Shown here: positions 18,138-25,080 of the stretch, piece by piece | Position numbering within the stretch: the stretch's first letter is position 1 | How the letters are laid out: every line of letters begins with the position of its first letter | Assembly: GCF_004342025.1 (NCBI RefSeq) | Contig: NZ_SLWN01000011.1 | Location: forward strand, 1-64,000 | Reading direction: 5' to 3' | Source of the DNA: Kribbella steppae | GTDB taxonomy: Bacteria > Actinomycetota > Actinomycetes > Propionibacteriales > Kribbellaceae | DNA: 64,000 nucleotides | Notes under the pieces: generated by a model | Seen by the model: only the letters and a program-made list of their open reading frames with translations | Databases searched by the model: none | What the model was told of the DNA's origin: nothing | Made by a program: the position numbers and the translations under genes

Positions 18138-18267
18138 GGGCGGCACGGAGTTCTCCCTCGGGGCGAGTGGAGGTCGAGCGGATTGCGGGCCGGGCAGCCG
18201 GGCCGGGCTTGCGGTGAGCGCGGTGCCGGGATCGCCGGCTCCGGGGGCTCGCCGTCTGGGGGTCTAC

Positions 18268-18294
18268 CAGTTAGCCTGGTCTCGGCCTTGTCAA
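18268..18294 (-). promoter_or_regulatory. Putative promoter of the sugar operon
   Basis: Read on the minus strand: TTGACA (18294-18289), a 15-base spacer, then TAACTG (18273-18268). The -35 matches the consensus perfectly but the spacer is short, so the call is tentative. The -35 lies two bases from the operator-like palindrome at 18297-18316, and an ACCAG-TTAGC-CTGGT inverted repeat overlaps the -10. It would give the binding-protein mRNA a leader of more than 250 bases. Confidence 0.4.
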
Positions 18295-18296
18295 AA

Positions 18297-18316
18297 GTCA
18301 ATGGTTAACAATCGAC
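18297..18316. promoter_or_regulatory. Probable GntR operator
   Basis: GTCAATGGTTAACAATCGAC is a quasi-palindrome with 16 of 20 positions symmetric about GTTAAC. It lies 25 bases upstream of the gntR-type GTG start and next to the putative minus-strand promoter of the sugar operon. Such a position would let the FCD-type regulator control both itself and the catabolic operon. It is the only strong symmetric site found in this divergent region. Confidence 0.6.
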
Positions 18317-18340
18317 GATTTACACCGATGGAGGACGGCC

Positions 18341-19024
18341 GTGGCCGGACCGCTGGATCAACTCGCCCGGCAGACCGAGCGCAGCCCCGCGCTGTGGGCG
18401 ACCGTCGTACCCGCGATTCGTCAGATGATCGTCAGCGGCGCCCTGGCCCCCGGCCAGCACCTCCCCGAGGGCGAACTGGCGACCGCGCTCGACATGAGCC
18501 GCGGCCCGATCCGCGAGGCGCTGATCGAGCTCGAGCGGGAGGGGCTCGTCGTCCTGCGCCGGCACCGCGGTGCTCAGGTGATCGCACTGACCGACGAGGA
18601 CGTCGAGGAGATCTACACGCTCCGGCTGAGCCTGGAGCAACTGGCGATCAAGCGGGCACTCCCCCGGTTGACCGACGTCCATCTGTCGACGATGGACGAC
18701 GTACTCGAGAAGATGCGGGCGCTCGAGCCGGACTACGAGCCGCAGACCGCGCTGGACCTGGACTTCGCGTTCCATGACGTGCTGTACCAGGCCGCCGCCC
18801 ATGCTCGCCTCGACCGCGCCTGGCAGCAGATCCGCAGCCAGGTCGCCATGTTCCTGTACTCACGTCACGTCGCCCGGCCGGACTTCCACGAGATCGCGTA
18901 CGCCGGGCACAAGGCGATCCGCGACATCATCGCGGGCGGCGACGCCGCAGCCGCCGTCGAGGCCATCGACAACCACCTCACCGGCGCCTACCACCGCCTC
19001 ATCGCCGCCCGCCACGACAGCTGA
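18341..19024 (+). CDS. GntR-family regulator with FCD ligand domain
   Basis: 227 residues from a GTG at 18341 with GGAGG about eight bases upstream. The N-terminal winged helix is visible in IRQMIVSGALAPGQHLPEGE followed by LATALDMSRGPIREALIELE and the wing GLVVLRRHRGAQV. The all-helical FCD domain follows (EDVEEIYTLRLSLEQLAIKR, then HDVLYQAAAHARLDRAW), whose conserved Asp/His residues normally bind a metal and an organic acid. It is divergent from the sugar operon and most likely its repressor, with a sugar acid or pathway keto acid as inducer. Its last codons lie in a 33-bp tandem repeat that duplicates the stop region. Confidence 0.9.
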   Translation: MAGPLDQLARQTERSPALWATVVPAIRQMIVSGALAPGQHLPEGELATALDMSRGPIREALIELEREGLVVLRRHRGAQVIALTDEDVEEIYTLRLSLEQLAIKRALPRLTDVHLSTMDDVLEKMRALEPDYEPQTALDLDFAFHDVLYQAAAHARLDRAWQQIRSQVAMFLYSRHVARPDFHEIAYAGHKAIRDIIAGGDAAAAVEAIDNHLTGAYHRLIAARHDS

Positions 19025-19101
19025 CCGCTCGACTTCGCCGCGCGTCACGACAGCTGACCGCTCGACTTCGCCGCGCGTCACGACAGCTGACCGCTCGACT
19101 T
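19013..19101 (+). repeat. 33-bp tandem repeat over the 3' end of the gntR-type gene
   Basis: A 33-base unit beginning CACGACAGCTGACCGCTCGA occurs 2.7 times: 19013-19045, 19046-19078 and a partial copy 19079-19101. Full copies are identical. Because 33 is a multiple of three, each unit repeats the gene's last codons HDS and its TGA stop in the same frame, giving three successive in-frame stops. The third copy runs into the left arm of the terminator hairpin. It looks like recent slippage or unequal duplication. Confidence 0.85.
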
Positions 19102-19156
19102 TGTGCACCGCTCGAGCACCACGCCTCAGCGTGTCGTGGCTGAGCGGTGCACAAAG
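19099..19156. terminator. Bidirectional terminator between gntR-type gene and phosphodiesterase
   Basis: A perfect 15-bp inverted repeat CTTTGTGCACCGCTC / GAGCGGTGCACAAAG (19099-19113 and 19142-19156) with a 28-base loop that can form smaller stems. It lies between the stop codons of two convergent genes (19024 and 19165). The A/T-containing arm ends would provide short U-runs in both directions. Confidence 0.75.
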
Positions 19157-19164
19157 TGCGGACT

Positions 19165-21036
19165 TCAGCGCGCGGCGAGAGCGTTGGCCTCGGCGACGAT
19201 CTGCTGCCGGCGTACGGCGGTCAGGCCACGGGCGGCCGGGGTGTTGGCGTAGGTCGCGAGTACGGCGTACTGCTTCTGACCGAGCAGTGTCGTCATCGTC
19301 GAAACCGTCGACGGCGTCGCACCAGAGGTCAGCACGAGGTTGGCAAGACCCGTCGGAGTGGCGATGACGTCGAAGCTGCTCTCGACGGTCGAGCCGGCGA
19401 CGGTTGCCGTCAGGACGTGCTTCCCGGCCGCCAGGGCGGTGGTGTCGACAATCGACCCGTTGACAATCGCCACTCCGTCGAGCGTGAGCGCGACCGGCTC
19501 GGCCGAATTGTTGCCAACAGCAACACGAAGCACCTGGGCCCGGTCGATCCGCTCCCCCGCAGCCGGGCTGAGGATGGTCGCGGCCGGCTTGACCCGCTGC
19601 GCGAAGGCGGTATTCCAGCCCGTCAGCTCGGCCGGCCGGTTCGTGATGATGCCGTCCACGCCGGCCTTCTCCAAGGCGTTCCAGCGGGTCGCGTCGTCAA
19701 CGGTCCACACGTTCACCGCGACTCCGGCCGCGTGCAGTTCGGCGACGATGCCCGGGCGGGTCTGGAACGCGGCGTCCGACGGGTTGTACGCCGACAACTC
19801 AAGGTCCTTGGCGATCGCGACCGGATCCGGGTCGAGGGTCGACCGCAACAGACCGAGCGGCAACTCCGGCGCAAGCTCACGGATCCACCGCAGGTGCTGC
19901 GGCTCGAAGCTCTGCACGAACACCCGGCTGCTCATCCCACGGCTGTGGATCTCCTGCACGATCCGCTCGACCGACGCGCGCGTGTGCTCACCCTTGACCT
20001 CGAGCAGCAGGTTGCCGCCGCGCGTCTTGAGCCCGTCGAGCTGCGATGCCAGGGTCGGCACACGCTGACCGACGTACGCAGGTGCGAACCACGACCCGGC
20101 ATCCAGCCCAGCCACCTGAGCCGCCGTCAACGACCGGACCGCGCCGGTGCCGTCAGTGGTGCGGTCGACGGTGGTGTCGTGGAGGATGATCGGTACGCCG
20201 TCCTTCGTCGGCTGTACGTCGTTCTCGATCCACTCGGCGCGCCCGCGACGGGCGACCTCGTCAGACGCAGCCGTGTTCTCCGGTGCGGCCGACGAACCAC
20301 CTCGGTGCGCCCATACCCGCAGCGGCGCACCCGGCTTGCGGATGAACGACTCCTGATCGAGCGGCGTGACCTTCAGGTCGTCGAACGAGACGGTCGCCCC
20401 GTTGACGAGCAGCCCCTGCACGCCCGTCGTACTGCGGCTCACCATCGTGGTGCGCAGCGACTCACGGCCGTCGACGTACCAGGTGGCGCGGGTGCCGCGG
20501 ACCTCCACCGCGACGGCGACCTCCTTGCCGACGCCGACCTGGATGGGCGCGGCGGCGGTGTCGGTGACGTTCCACGTGTTGGCCGGCGTGCGCTGGGCGA
20601 ACTCGAGGCCGTTCGTGGCGGTGGAACCGTTCCGCAGCGTCGCGATCGACCACGGGACGGCGCCGCTCGGGGCGAGGTCGAGCCCGAACGCGACCCAGCG
20701 GGCGCCGTCGAGCGCGGAGTCGAAGCGCAGGTGGCTCTCGATCCGGAAGTCGGTCAGCGGACTGCCGAACGTGATGCGGCTCAGCTGGCTGGCACTGGCC
20801 GACGTACCGATCAGCCGGCCGCCTTGCACTTTCCACGTGCCGTCGACAGCCGACCAGCCGGCCGGCAACGTCGTACCGTCGAAGGTCTCGTTGACCGTCG
20901 GTGTGGGTGCAGTCGCCGACCCAAGAGCGGGCTCAGCGACTGCGACCGGCAACGGTGTGGTCAGGAAGGCGGTAATGGTGGCTCCAGTAGCGAGAGCGGC
21001 CAGTACTGCACGGGGGCGGCGTGACATGAGCATCAT
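19165..21036 (-). CDS. Secreted glycerophosphodiester phosphodiesterase
   Basis: About 623 residues. A signal peptide (MSRRPRAVLAALATGATITA, ending near AVA) directs export. Residues of about 50-225 form a beta-sandwich that looks like a laminin-G or family-16-type lectin domain (FDGTTLPAGWSAVDGTWKVQ onward). The GDPD TIM barrel starts at RVWAHRGGSSAAPENT. The catalytic His-Arg, the Glu/Asp metal pair in WIENDVQPTKDG and the second His in IILHDTTVDRTTDG are all present, as is LLLEVKGE. It hydrolyses glycerophosphodiesters, from phospholipid or teichoic acid, for phosphate and glycerol supply. A C-terminal Ig-like region follows. ATG 21036 or 21027 are near-equivalent starts; longer ones would oppose the divergent nucleoside hydrolase gene. 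Confidence 0.88.
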   Translation of the reverse strand: MMLMSRRPRAVLAALATGATITAFLTTPLPVAVAEPALGSATAPTPTVNETFDGTTLPAGWSAVDGTWKVQGGRLIGTSASASQLSRITFGSPLTDFRIESHLRFDSALDGARWVAFGLDLAPSGAVPWSIATLRNGSTATNGLEFAQRTPANTWNVTDTAAAPIQVGVGKEVAVAVEVRGTRATWYVDGRESLRTTMVSRSTTGVQGLLVNGATVSFDDLKVTPLDQESFIRKPGAPLRVWAHRGGSSAAPENTAASDEVARRGRAEWIENDVQPTKDGVPIILHDTTVDRTTDGTGAVRSLTAAQVAGLDAGSWFAPAYVGQRVPTLASQLDGLKTRGGNLLLEVKGEHTRASVERIVQEIHSRGMSSRVFVQSFEPQHLRWIRELAPELPLGLLRSTLDPDPVAIAKDLELSAYNPSDAAFQTRPGIVAELHAAGVAVNVWTVDDATRWNALEKAGVDGIITNRPAELTGWNTAFAQRVKPAATILSPAAGERIDRAQVLRVAVGNNSAEPVALTLDGVAIVNGSIVDTTALAAGKHVLTATVAGSTVESSFDVIATPTGLANLVLTSGATPSTVSTMTTLLGQKQYAVLATYANTPAARGLTAVRRQQIVAEANALAAR

Positions 21037-21148
21037 GGCCAACGACCGTAGGAAACCGACACCAACAGCGCCAGAGCATGTGATGAATTGACTGCCAACG
21101 CAGGGTGGCTCCGCCGATGGGTACGGGCTGATGCGTGAGGATGGCGGT

Positions 21149-22099
21149 ATGAAGCCGGTGATTCTTGATGTCGACACCGGGCTGGACGACGCCTGTGCAC
21201 TGCTGCTCGCCGCCCGCCACCCAGAGCTCGATCTGAAGGCTGTGACCTGTGTCGGCGGCAACGTCGGGCTGGACGACGTTGTGGTCAACACACTGACGGT
21301 GCTGGAGGCGGCGGGGCGTTCTGACGTGCCGGTCGCGGCCGGTGCCGCCGTACCGCTGCTCCAACCTGTCCGCGCCGCTCCCCACGTGCACGGCGCCGAC
21401 GGACTCGGCAACCTCGACTGGCCCCGCTCTACGCGTACGGCGGGTGCCGGCCACGCGGTCGACCTACTCCGCGACGTACTGCGGGCAGCCGCTGCGTCAG
21501 GTGAGCTGGTGACGCTGATCCCGCTGGCACCGATGACGAACATCGCACTGCTGCTCCGGACCTACCCTGACGTCGCGGCCGGTCTGCGGGAGATCGTGTT
21601 CATGGGTGGCGCGGCTGGCATCGGGAACGCGACCGCGTCGGCGGAGTTCAATATCTGGACCGATCCGGAGGCGGCTGCGATCGCGCTCAATGCTGCCGCG
21701 GAGCTTGGCGTACCGGTGACGATGTACGGCCTGGACGTGTTCTACGACGTGGAGATCTCGCTGGATCAGGCACGGTCGCTGGGTGGTTCACCGTCGGCCG
21801 AGCTGGCGCGGAAGCTGATCGAGAAGCGGAGCGAGCTCTACCAGTCCGACGGCGCGAGCATCGGCGACGGCGGCGCAGTGTGCGCGGTGATCGAGCCGGC
21901 CGGGCTCACGACACAGTCGTTCCCGCTGCGCGTCGAGCTTTCCGGCACCTGGTCGCGCGGCCGGACGATCGTCGACACGCGCGACTGGTCCGCCGACCTC
22001 AGCAGCGACCCGCATGGCCCTTCGTCGACCGTCGTACAGGTGGCAACGGCTGTGGACGGCGCGCGGTACGCCGACCTCTGGCTGAGCACGGTCAAGTAG
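21149..22099 (+). CDS. Inosine/uridine-preferring nucleoside hydrolase
   Basis: 316 residues. The calcium-binding signature ILDVDTGLDDACAL opens the protein, and SAEFNIWTDPEAA near residue 165 supplies the conserved Asn and Asp of the active site. The enzyme cleaves the N-glycosidic bond of ribonucleosides to free base and ribose in the cytoplasm. ATG 21149 with GAGGA upstream is preferred over an in-frame ATG 18 bases earlier. It is divergent from the exported phosphodiesterase, so both may serve nutrient salvage. Its stop codon overlaps the 3' end of the convergent TetR-type gene by eight bases. Confidence 0.9.
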   Translation: MKPVILDVDTGLDDACALLLAARHPELDLKAVTCVGGNVGLDDVVVNTLTVLEAAGRSDVPVAAGAAVPLLQPVRAAPHVHGADGLGNLDWPRSTRTAGAGHAVDLLRDVLRAAAASGELVTLIPLAPMTNIALLLRTYPDVAAGLREIVFMGGAAGIGNATASAEFNIWTDPEAAAIALNAAAELGVPVTMYGLDVFYDVEISLDQARSLGGSPSAELARKLIEKRSELYQSDGASIGDGGAVCAVIEPAGLTTQSFPLRVELSGTWSRGRTIVDTRDWSADLSSDPHGPSSTVVQVATAVDGARYADLWLSTVK

Positions 22100-22703
22100 C
22101 CACGAGCTCGTTCAGGCGGGCGCGTACGCCGTCCATGAACAGGTCGAGCCCGTCGCTGAACCGGTCGGGCCCGTCTTTGAACCGGTCGGACCTGATCGGC
22201 TCGGCCACCACGGCGGCAAGCGTCCAGTGCGCGCTGGACTCGAAGATGGCACGGGCCTGCGGCTCGGGTACGCCGAGGTCCACGAGCGAGCGGATCTGCG
22301 CGCGGACGAGTTCCGCGCGCGATCCCTCGCCCTGGTCGCGATCGGGCGTCGCCTTCGCCTGGATCAGGCCGGCCAGACCGGGATGGTCGGCGTAGAAGTC
22401 GCGCAGCTCGAGCGAGCCGGCAGTGGTGACCGCGATCCAGTCGTCGACAGTGTGGATCTCGTCGTACGCCGTGAGGTCCGCGGCGAACTGGTCGAACGCG
22501 TTCCGCGCAACGAGCTCGAGAAGCTCATCCTTGTTGTGGACGTGGTGGTAGAGCGACGGCGCGCGGACCTCTAGGCGCTCCGCGACCGACCGCATGGTCA
22601 GGCCGGCGACTCCGTCGGCACGGATGATCGCGAGCGCGGCGTCGGCGATCGTGCTCGCCGAGATCCCGGCCGCCGTATGTGATGACGGATCGCGTCTGCT
22701 CAC
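22092..22703 (-). CDS. TetR-family transcriptional regulator
   Basis: 203 residues. The N-terminal helix-turn-helix is typical: TIADAALAIIRADGVAGLTM, then RSVAERLEVRAPSLYHHVHN. The C-terminal helical domain resembles the TetR_C tetracycline-repressor type (HWTLAAVVAEP). The tail contains a short internal repeat (DRFKDG, DRFSDG, DLFMDG). It is divergent from a GNAT acetyltransferase gene, with a perfect operator-like inverted repeat between them, so it very probably represses that gene and itself. The ligand is unknown. Confidence 0.92.
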   Translation of the reverse strand: MSRRDPSSHTAAGISASTIADAALAIIRADGVAGLTMRSVAERLEVRAPSLYHHVHNKDELLELVARNAFDQFAADLTAYDEIHTVDDWIAVTTAGSLELRDFYADHPGLAGLIQAKATPDRDQGEGSRAELVRAQIRSLVDLGVPEPQARAIFESSAHWTLAAVVAEPIRSDRFKDGPDRFSDGLDLFMDGVRARLNELVAT

Positions 22704-22743
22704 GGAAACCTCATTGTCGGCGCGGTGCGGGCACAGCTAGGTT

Positions 22744-22766
22744 GCTGTCTAACAACATTAGACAGC
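22744..22766. promoter_or_regulatory. TetR-type operator
   Basis: GCTGTCTAA-CAACA-TTAGACAGC is a perfect 9-bp inverted repeat with a 5-base spacer. It lies in the 83-base gap between the divergent TetR-family and GNAT genes, 20 bases upstream of the GNAT start. Size and symmetry fit a TetR dimer site. Confidence 0.8.
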
Positions 22767-22786
22767 CTAACCCGAGGACGGCACCC

Positions 22787-23356
22787 GTGCCTGGATTGCG
22801 CCCGAACTATCCGTTGCGAACCGAGCGACTCGACCTACGGCCGCACCGGATGGACGACCTGGACGACCTGTACGCGTTCCACTCGCGGCCGGAGGTGGTG
22901 CGCTACACGCCATGGCCGGTGCGCGATCGCGAACAGACGCGCACAGCGCTCGAGGCCAAGCTCGCCCAGGACGCCCTGACCGAGCCGGGCCAGTGGCTCG
23001 TGCTCGCGATCGAGTTGCGCGAGACCGGCACGGTGATCGGCGAGGTCCTGCTCAAGTGGGCCGGCGAGGCCGACCGCCAAGGCGAGATCGGGTACGCACT
23101 CCACACCGACTACCAGGGCAAGGGGTACGCCTTCGAGGCGGCGCGCGAGATTCTCCGGCTCGGGTTCGAGGACCTCGGACTGCATCGGATCTGCGCCATC
23201 CTCGACGACCGCAACGGCCCGTCGGCGCTCCTGCTCGAACGCCTCGGCATGCGCCGCGAAGGACACCTCCTCGAGTGCGCGTTCTTCAAGGGCGAGTGGG
23301 CGAACGAGTACATCTACGCCCTGCGCGAGGACGAATGGCGCACCACCTCAGCCTGA
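22787..23356 (+). CDS. GNAT acetyltransferase, RimJ/RimL type
   Basis: 189 residues from a GTG at 22787, with GAGGA about nine bases upstream. TERLDLRPHRMDDLDDLYAF is the usual RimJ-like opening, and the acetyl-CoA pyrophosphate loop is DYQGKGYAFEAAREILRLGF near residue 107. The closing DRNGPSALLLERLGMRREGH is characteristic of this subgroup, which includes ribosomal-protein N-acetyltransferases but also enzymes acting on small amines. Control by the adjacent TetR-type protein suggests a small-molecule or detoxifying role. An upstream in-frame start at 22679 would cover the operator and is rejected. Confidence 0.87.
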   Translation: MPGLRPNYPLRTERLDLRPHRMDDLDDLYAFHSRPEVVRYTPWPVRDREQTRTALEAKLAQDALTEPGQWLVLAIELRETGTVIGEVLLKWAGEADRQGEIGYALHTDYQGKGYAFEAAREILRLGFEDLGLHRICAILDDRNGPSALLLERLGMRREGHLLECAFFKGEWANEYIYALREDEWRTTSA

Positions 23357-23390
23357 CCCGCTGCTTTACTGGGCTCGGGGAGGGGTTGCG

Positions 23391-24167
23391 ATGGGGATCG
23401 ACAACCAGATCTACAACCGGCTCGGCGAGAGTTGGTGGGACGAGGCCAACCCGCTGAACATGCTGCAGGGCAGTTTCACGCCCGGGCGGTTCGCCTACTT
23501 CCGCGCCGTACTCGAGCGGACCGGACCGGATCCGGCCGGACTGCGGGCCCTCGACATCGGATGTGGCGGCGGGTTCATGGCGGAGGAGTTCGCCCGACTC
23601 GGGTGCCGGGTGGTCGGGATCGATCCGTCACCGGTGTCGATCAAGACCGCCCGGCAGCATGCCGATGCCTCCGCGCTGCCGATCAAGTACGCCGTCGCCA
23701 CCGGTGAGCGGCTGCCGTTGGACAACGAGAGCTTCGACATCGCGTACTGCTGTGACGTGCTCGAACACGTGTCGAATCTGGACCTCGTCATCAAGGAGAC
23801 GGCCCGCGTCCTCAAGCCCGGCGGGATCTATCTGTTCGACACGATCAACCGGACCACGGCGAGCAAGGTGCTTGCGATCAAAGTGATGCAGGACTGGCGG
23901 TTGACCAGGATCGTCGACACCCAGTTGCACTCCTGGGAGATGTTCGTCAAGCCGACGGAACTCGAGGAAACGTTGCGCCGGCACGCGCTGCGGCTCGGCG
24001 AGGTCACCGGCCTCGGACCGCGGTCGAACAAGGCGTCGCTGCTGTGGAACTTCTTCCAGGCCCGGCGCGGCCGGATCACCTTCGGCCAACTGAGCCGCCT
24101 GATGGACGTCGGTCAGGTCAAGGACACGGCCGTCTCCTACATGGGCTACGCCGTCAAGGCAGCCTGA
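23391..24167 (+). CDS. UbiG-like SAM-dependent O-methyltransferase
   Basis: 258 residues, class I methyltransferase. Motif I is ALDIGCGGGFMAEEFARLGC, motif II VVGIDPS, and CCDVLEHVSN and VLKPGGIYLFDTINRT complete the core. The opening YNRLGESWWDEANPLNMLQG and the late FFQARRGRITF segment match the UbiG / 3-demethylubiquinol methyltransferase pattern. Actinobacteria make menaquinone rather than ubiquinone, so the real substrate is probably another catechol-like compound. GGGAGGGG precedes the ATG. It begins 34 bases after the GNAT gene and may be co-transcribed. Confidence 0.8.
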   Translation: MGIDNQIYNRLGESWWDEANPLNMLQGSFTPGRFAYFRAVLERTGPDPAGLRALDIGCGGGFMAEEFARLGCRVVGIDPSPVSIKTARQHADASALPIKYAVATGERLPLDNESFDIAYCCDVLEHVSNLDLVIKETARVLKPGGIYLFDTINRTTASKVLAIKVMQDWRLTRIVDTQLHSWEMFVKPTELEETLRRHALRLGEVTGLGPRSNKASLLWNFFQARRGRITFGQLSRLMDVGQVKDTAVSYMGYAVKAA

Positions 24168-24179
24168 CCACAGCGAGGA

Positions 24180-24689
24180 TCAGCGGGCGATCGGGATCTG
24201 GAGGGTCTGACCCGGGATCACGTCGGCCGGGGTCGCGAGCTTGTTGAGGTCGGCGATCCGCTCGACGACGATGGCGGGATCCTGGGTCGGATTCGTGTCC
24301 TGGGCAATCGACCACAGCGTCTCGCCGGGCGCGACCTGGACCGGCACCGTGTGGGTGAAGTTCGGACCGGGCTCGAGCACGCCGGTGACGCGCAGGCCCA
24401 GTACGACGATCGCCGAGCCGAACACGATCACGGACAGAGCGGTCAACAACATCCGGCCGCGCCGAGTCAGCCGCAGCGCCGGCGCTTCGGCCGCCGCTTG
24501 GCGTCGCACCCGCGCGCCGTGGCCGTCGGCAACCCGACGGCCAAGGTCGTCACCGGAGCAGGCGCGGACCGGAAGGCGCTCGGTCGTCGTCCCCGCGATC
24601 CTGGGCCGACGGCGCGGGCGGGCGTCGGGCACCGCCTCGGGTGCCTGGCGTGCCACCAGTGCGTCTGCCGCGAGAGCCGCTGTGCTCAT
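24180..24689 (-). CDS. Membrane-anchored LysM protein divergent from lexA
   Basis: 169 residues: a basic N-terminal cytoplasmic segment of about 75 residues, one membrane helix (RMLLTALSVIVFGSAIVVLG) and an extracytoplasmic LysM domain (VAPGETLWSIAQDTNPTQDP, ending PGQTLQIPIAR) that binds peptidoglycan. Length, topology and position opposite lexA match M. tuberculosis Rv2719c (ChiZ), an SOS-induced protein that affects division. GGAGGA precedes the ATG. The shared upstream region contains SOS boxes, so damage induction is likely. No separate hydrolase domain is visible, so hydrolytic activity should not be assumed. Confidence 0.85.
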   Translation of the reverse strand: MSTAALAADALVARQAPEAVPDARPRRRPRIAGTTTERLPVRACSGDDLGRRVADGHGARVRRQAAAEAPALRLTRRGRMLLTALSVIVFGSAIVVLGLRVTGVLEPGPNFTHTVPVQVAPGETLWSIAQDTNPTQDPAIVVERIADLNKLATPADVIPGQTLQIPIAR

Positions 24690-24824
24690 CGGATCCTCCA
24701 GACCTCGTTCAGACCTCGTCCTGCGGTGTCGATCCCCTGTCTACCGGCCGCCTCCGACAGTTTTTCTCCTGTCCCACCCCACCAGCCCCGGTCGGGTTCT
24801 GAAAGCAACCCCCGGCGACCGGCC

Positions 24825-24854
24825 CGAACACCTGTTCGATCGAACGCCTGTACG
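24825..24854. promoter_or_regulatory. Two adjacent SOS (LexA) boxes
   Basis: CGAACACCTGTTCG (24825-24838) is a perfect GAAC-N4-GTTC actinobacterial LexA site. CGAACGCCTGTACG (24841-24854) is a second site with one changed base, starting 16 bases later. Both lie 136 to 165 bases upstream of the LysM gene start and on the far side of the lexA promoter region. Confidence 0.82.
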
Positions 24855-24975
24855 AATGATTAACCGATCGGCACCTCCGGCGCAACCATCTCCAACCACG
24901 ACACGCCCACGAAATTCCCGAACCGCGTGGGCCTTATAACCCGACACACGAACAAGCGTGCGAACCGACACGCCT

Positions 24976-24991
24976 TCGAACAGATGTTTGA
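24976..24991 (+). promoter_or_regulatory. SOS box overlapping the putative lexA promoter
   Basis: TCGAACAGATGTTTGA fits GAAC-N4-GTTY with one deviation from perfect symmetry. A possible -35 TTGAAG (24988-24993) overlaps the box, and TACGGT about 18 bases further downstream could be the -10. The box lies about 90 bases before the lexA ATG, consistent with autoregulation. Confidence 0.7.
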
Positions 24992-25080
24992 AGAATCTCA
25001 GGATTCGGTCTACGGTCGTGTCAGTCGAGCAAGCTTGGCCGGTGCGGGAACCGCCGGCCCGACCCGAGGAGCAACCACCG

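Noticed and set aside
17997..18146. An upstream proline-rich extension of the sugar-binding lipoprotein
   Set aside because: It is low-complexity sequence encoded by the G-rich tract and would bury the signal peptide.
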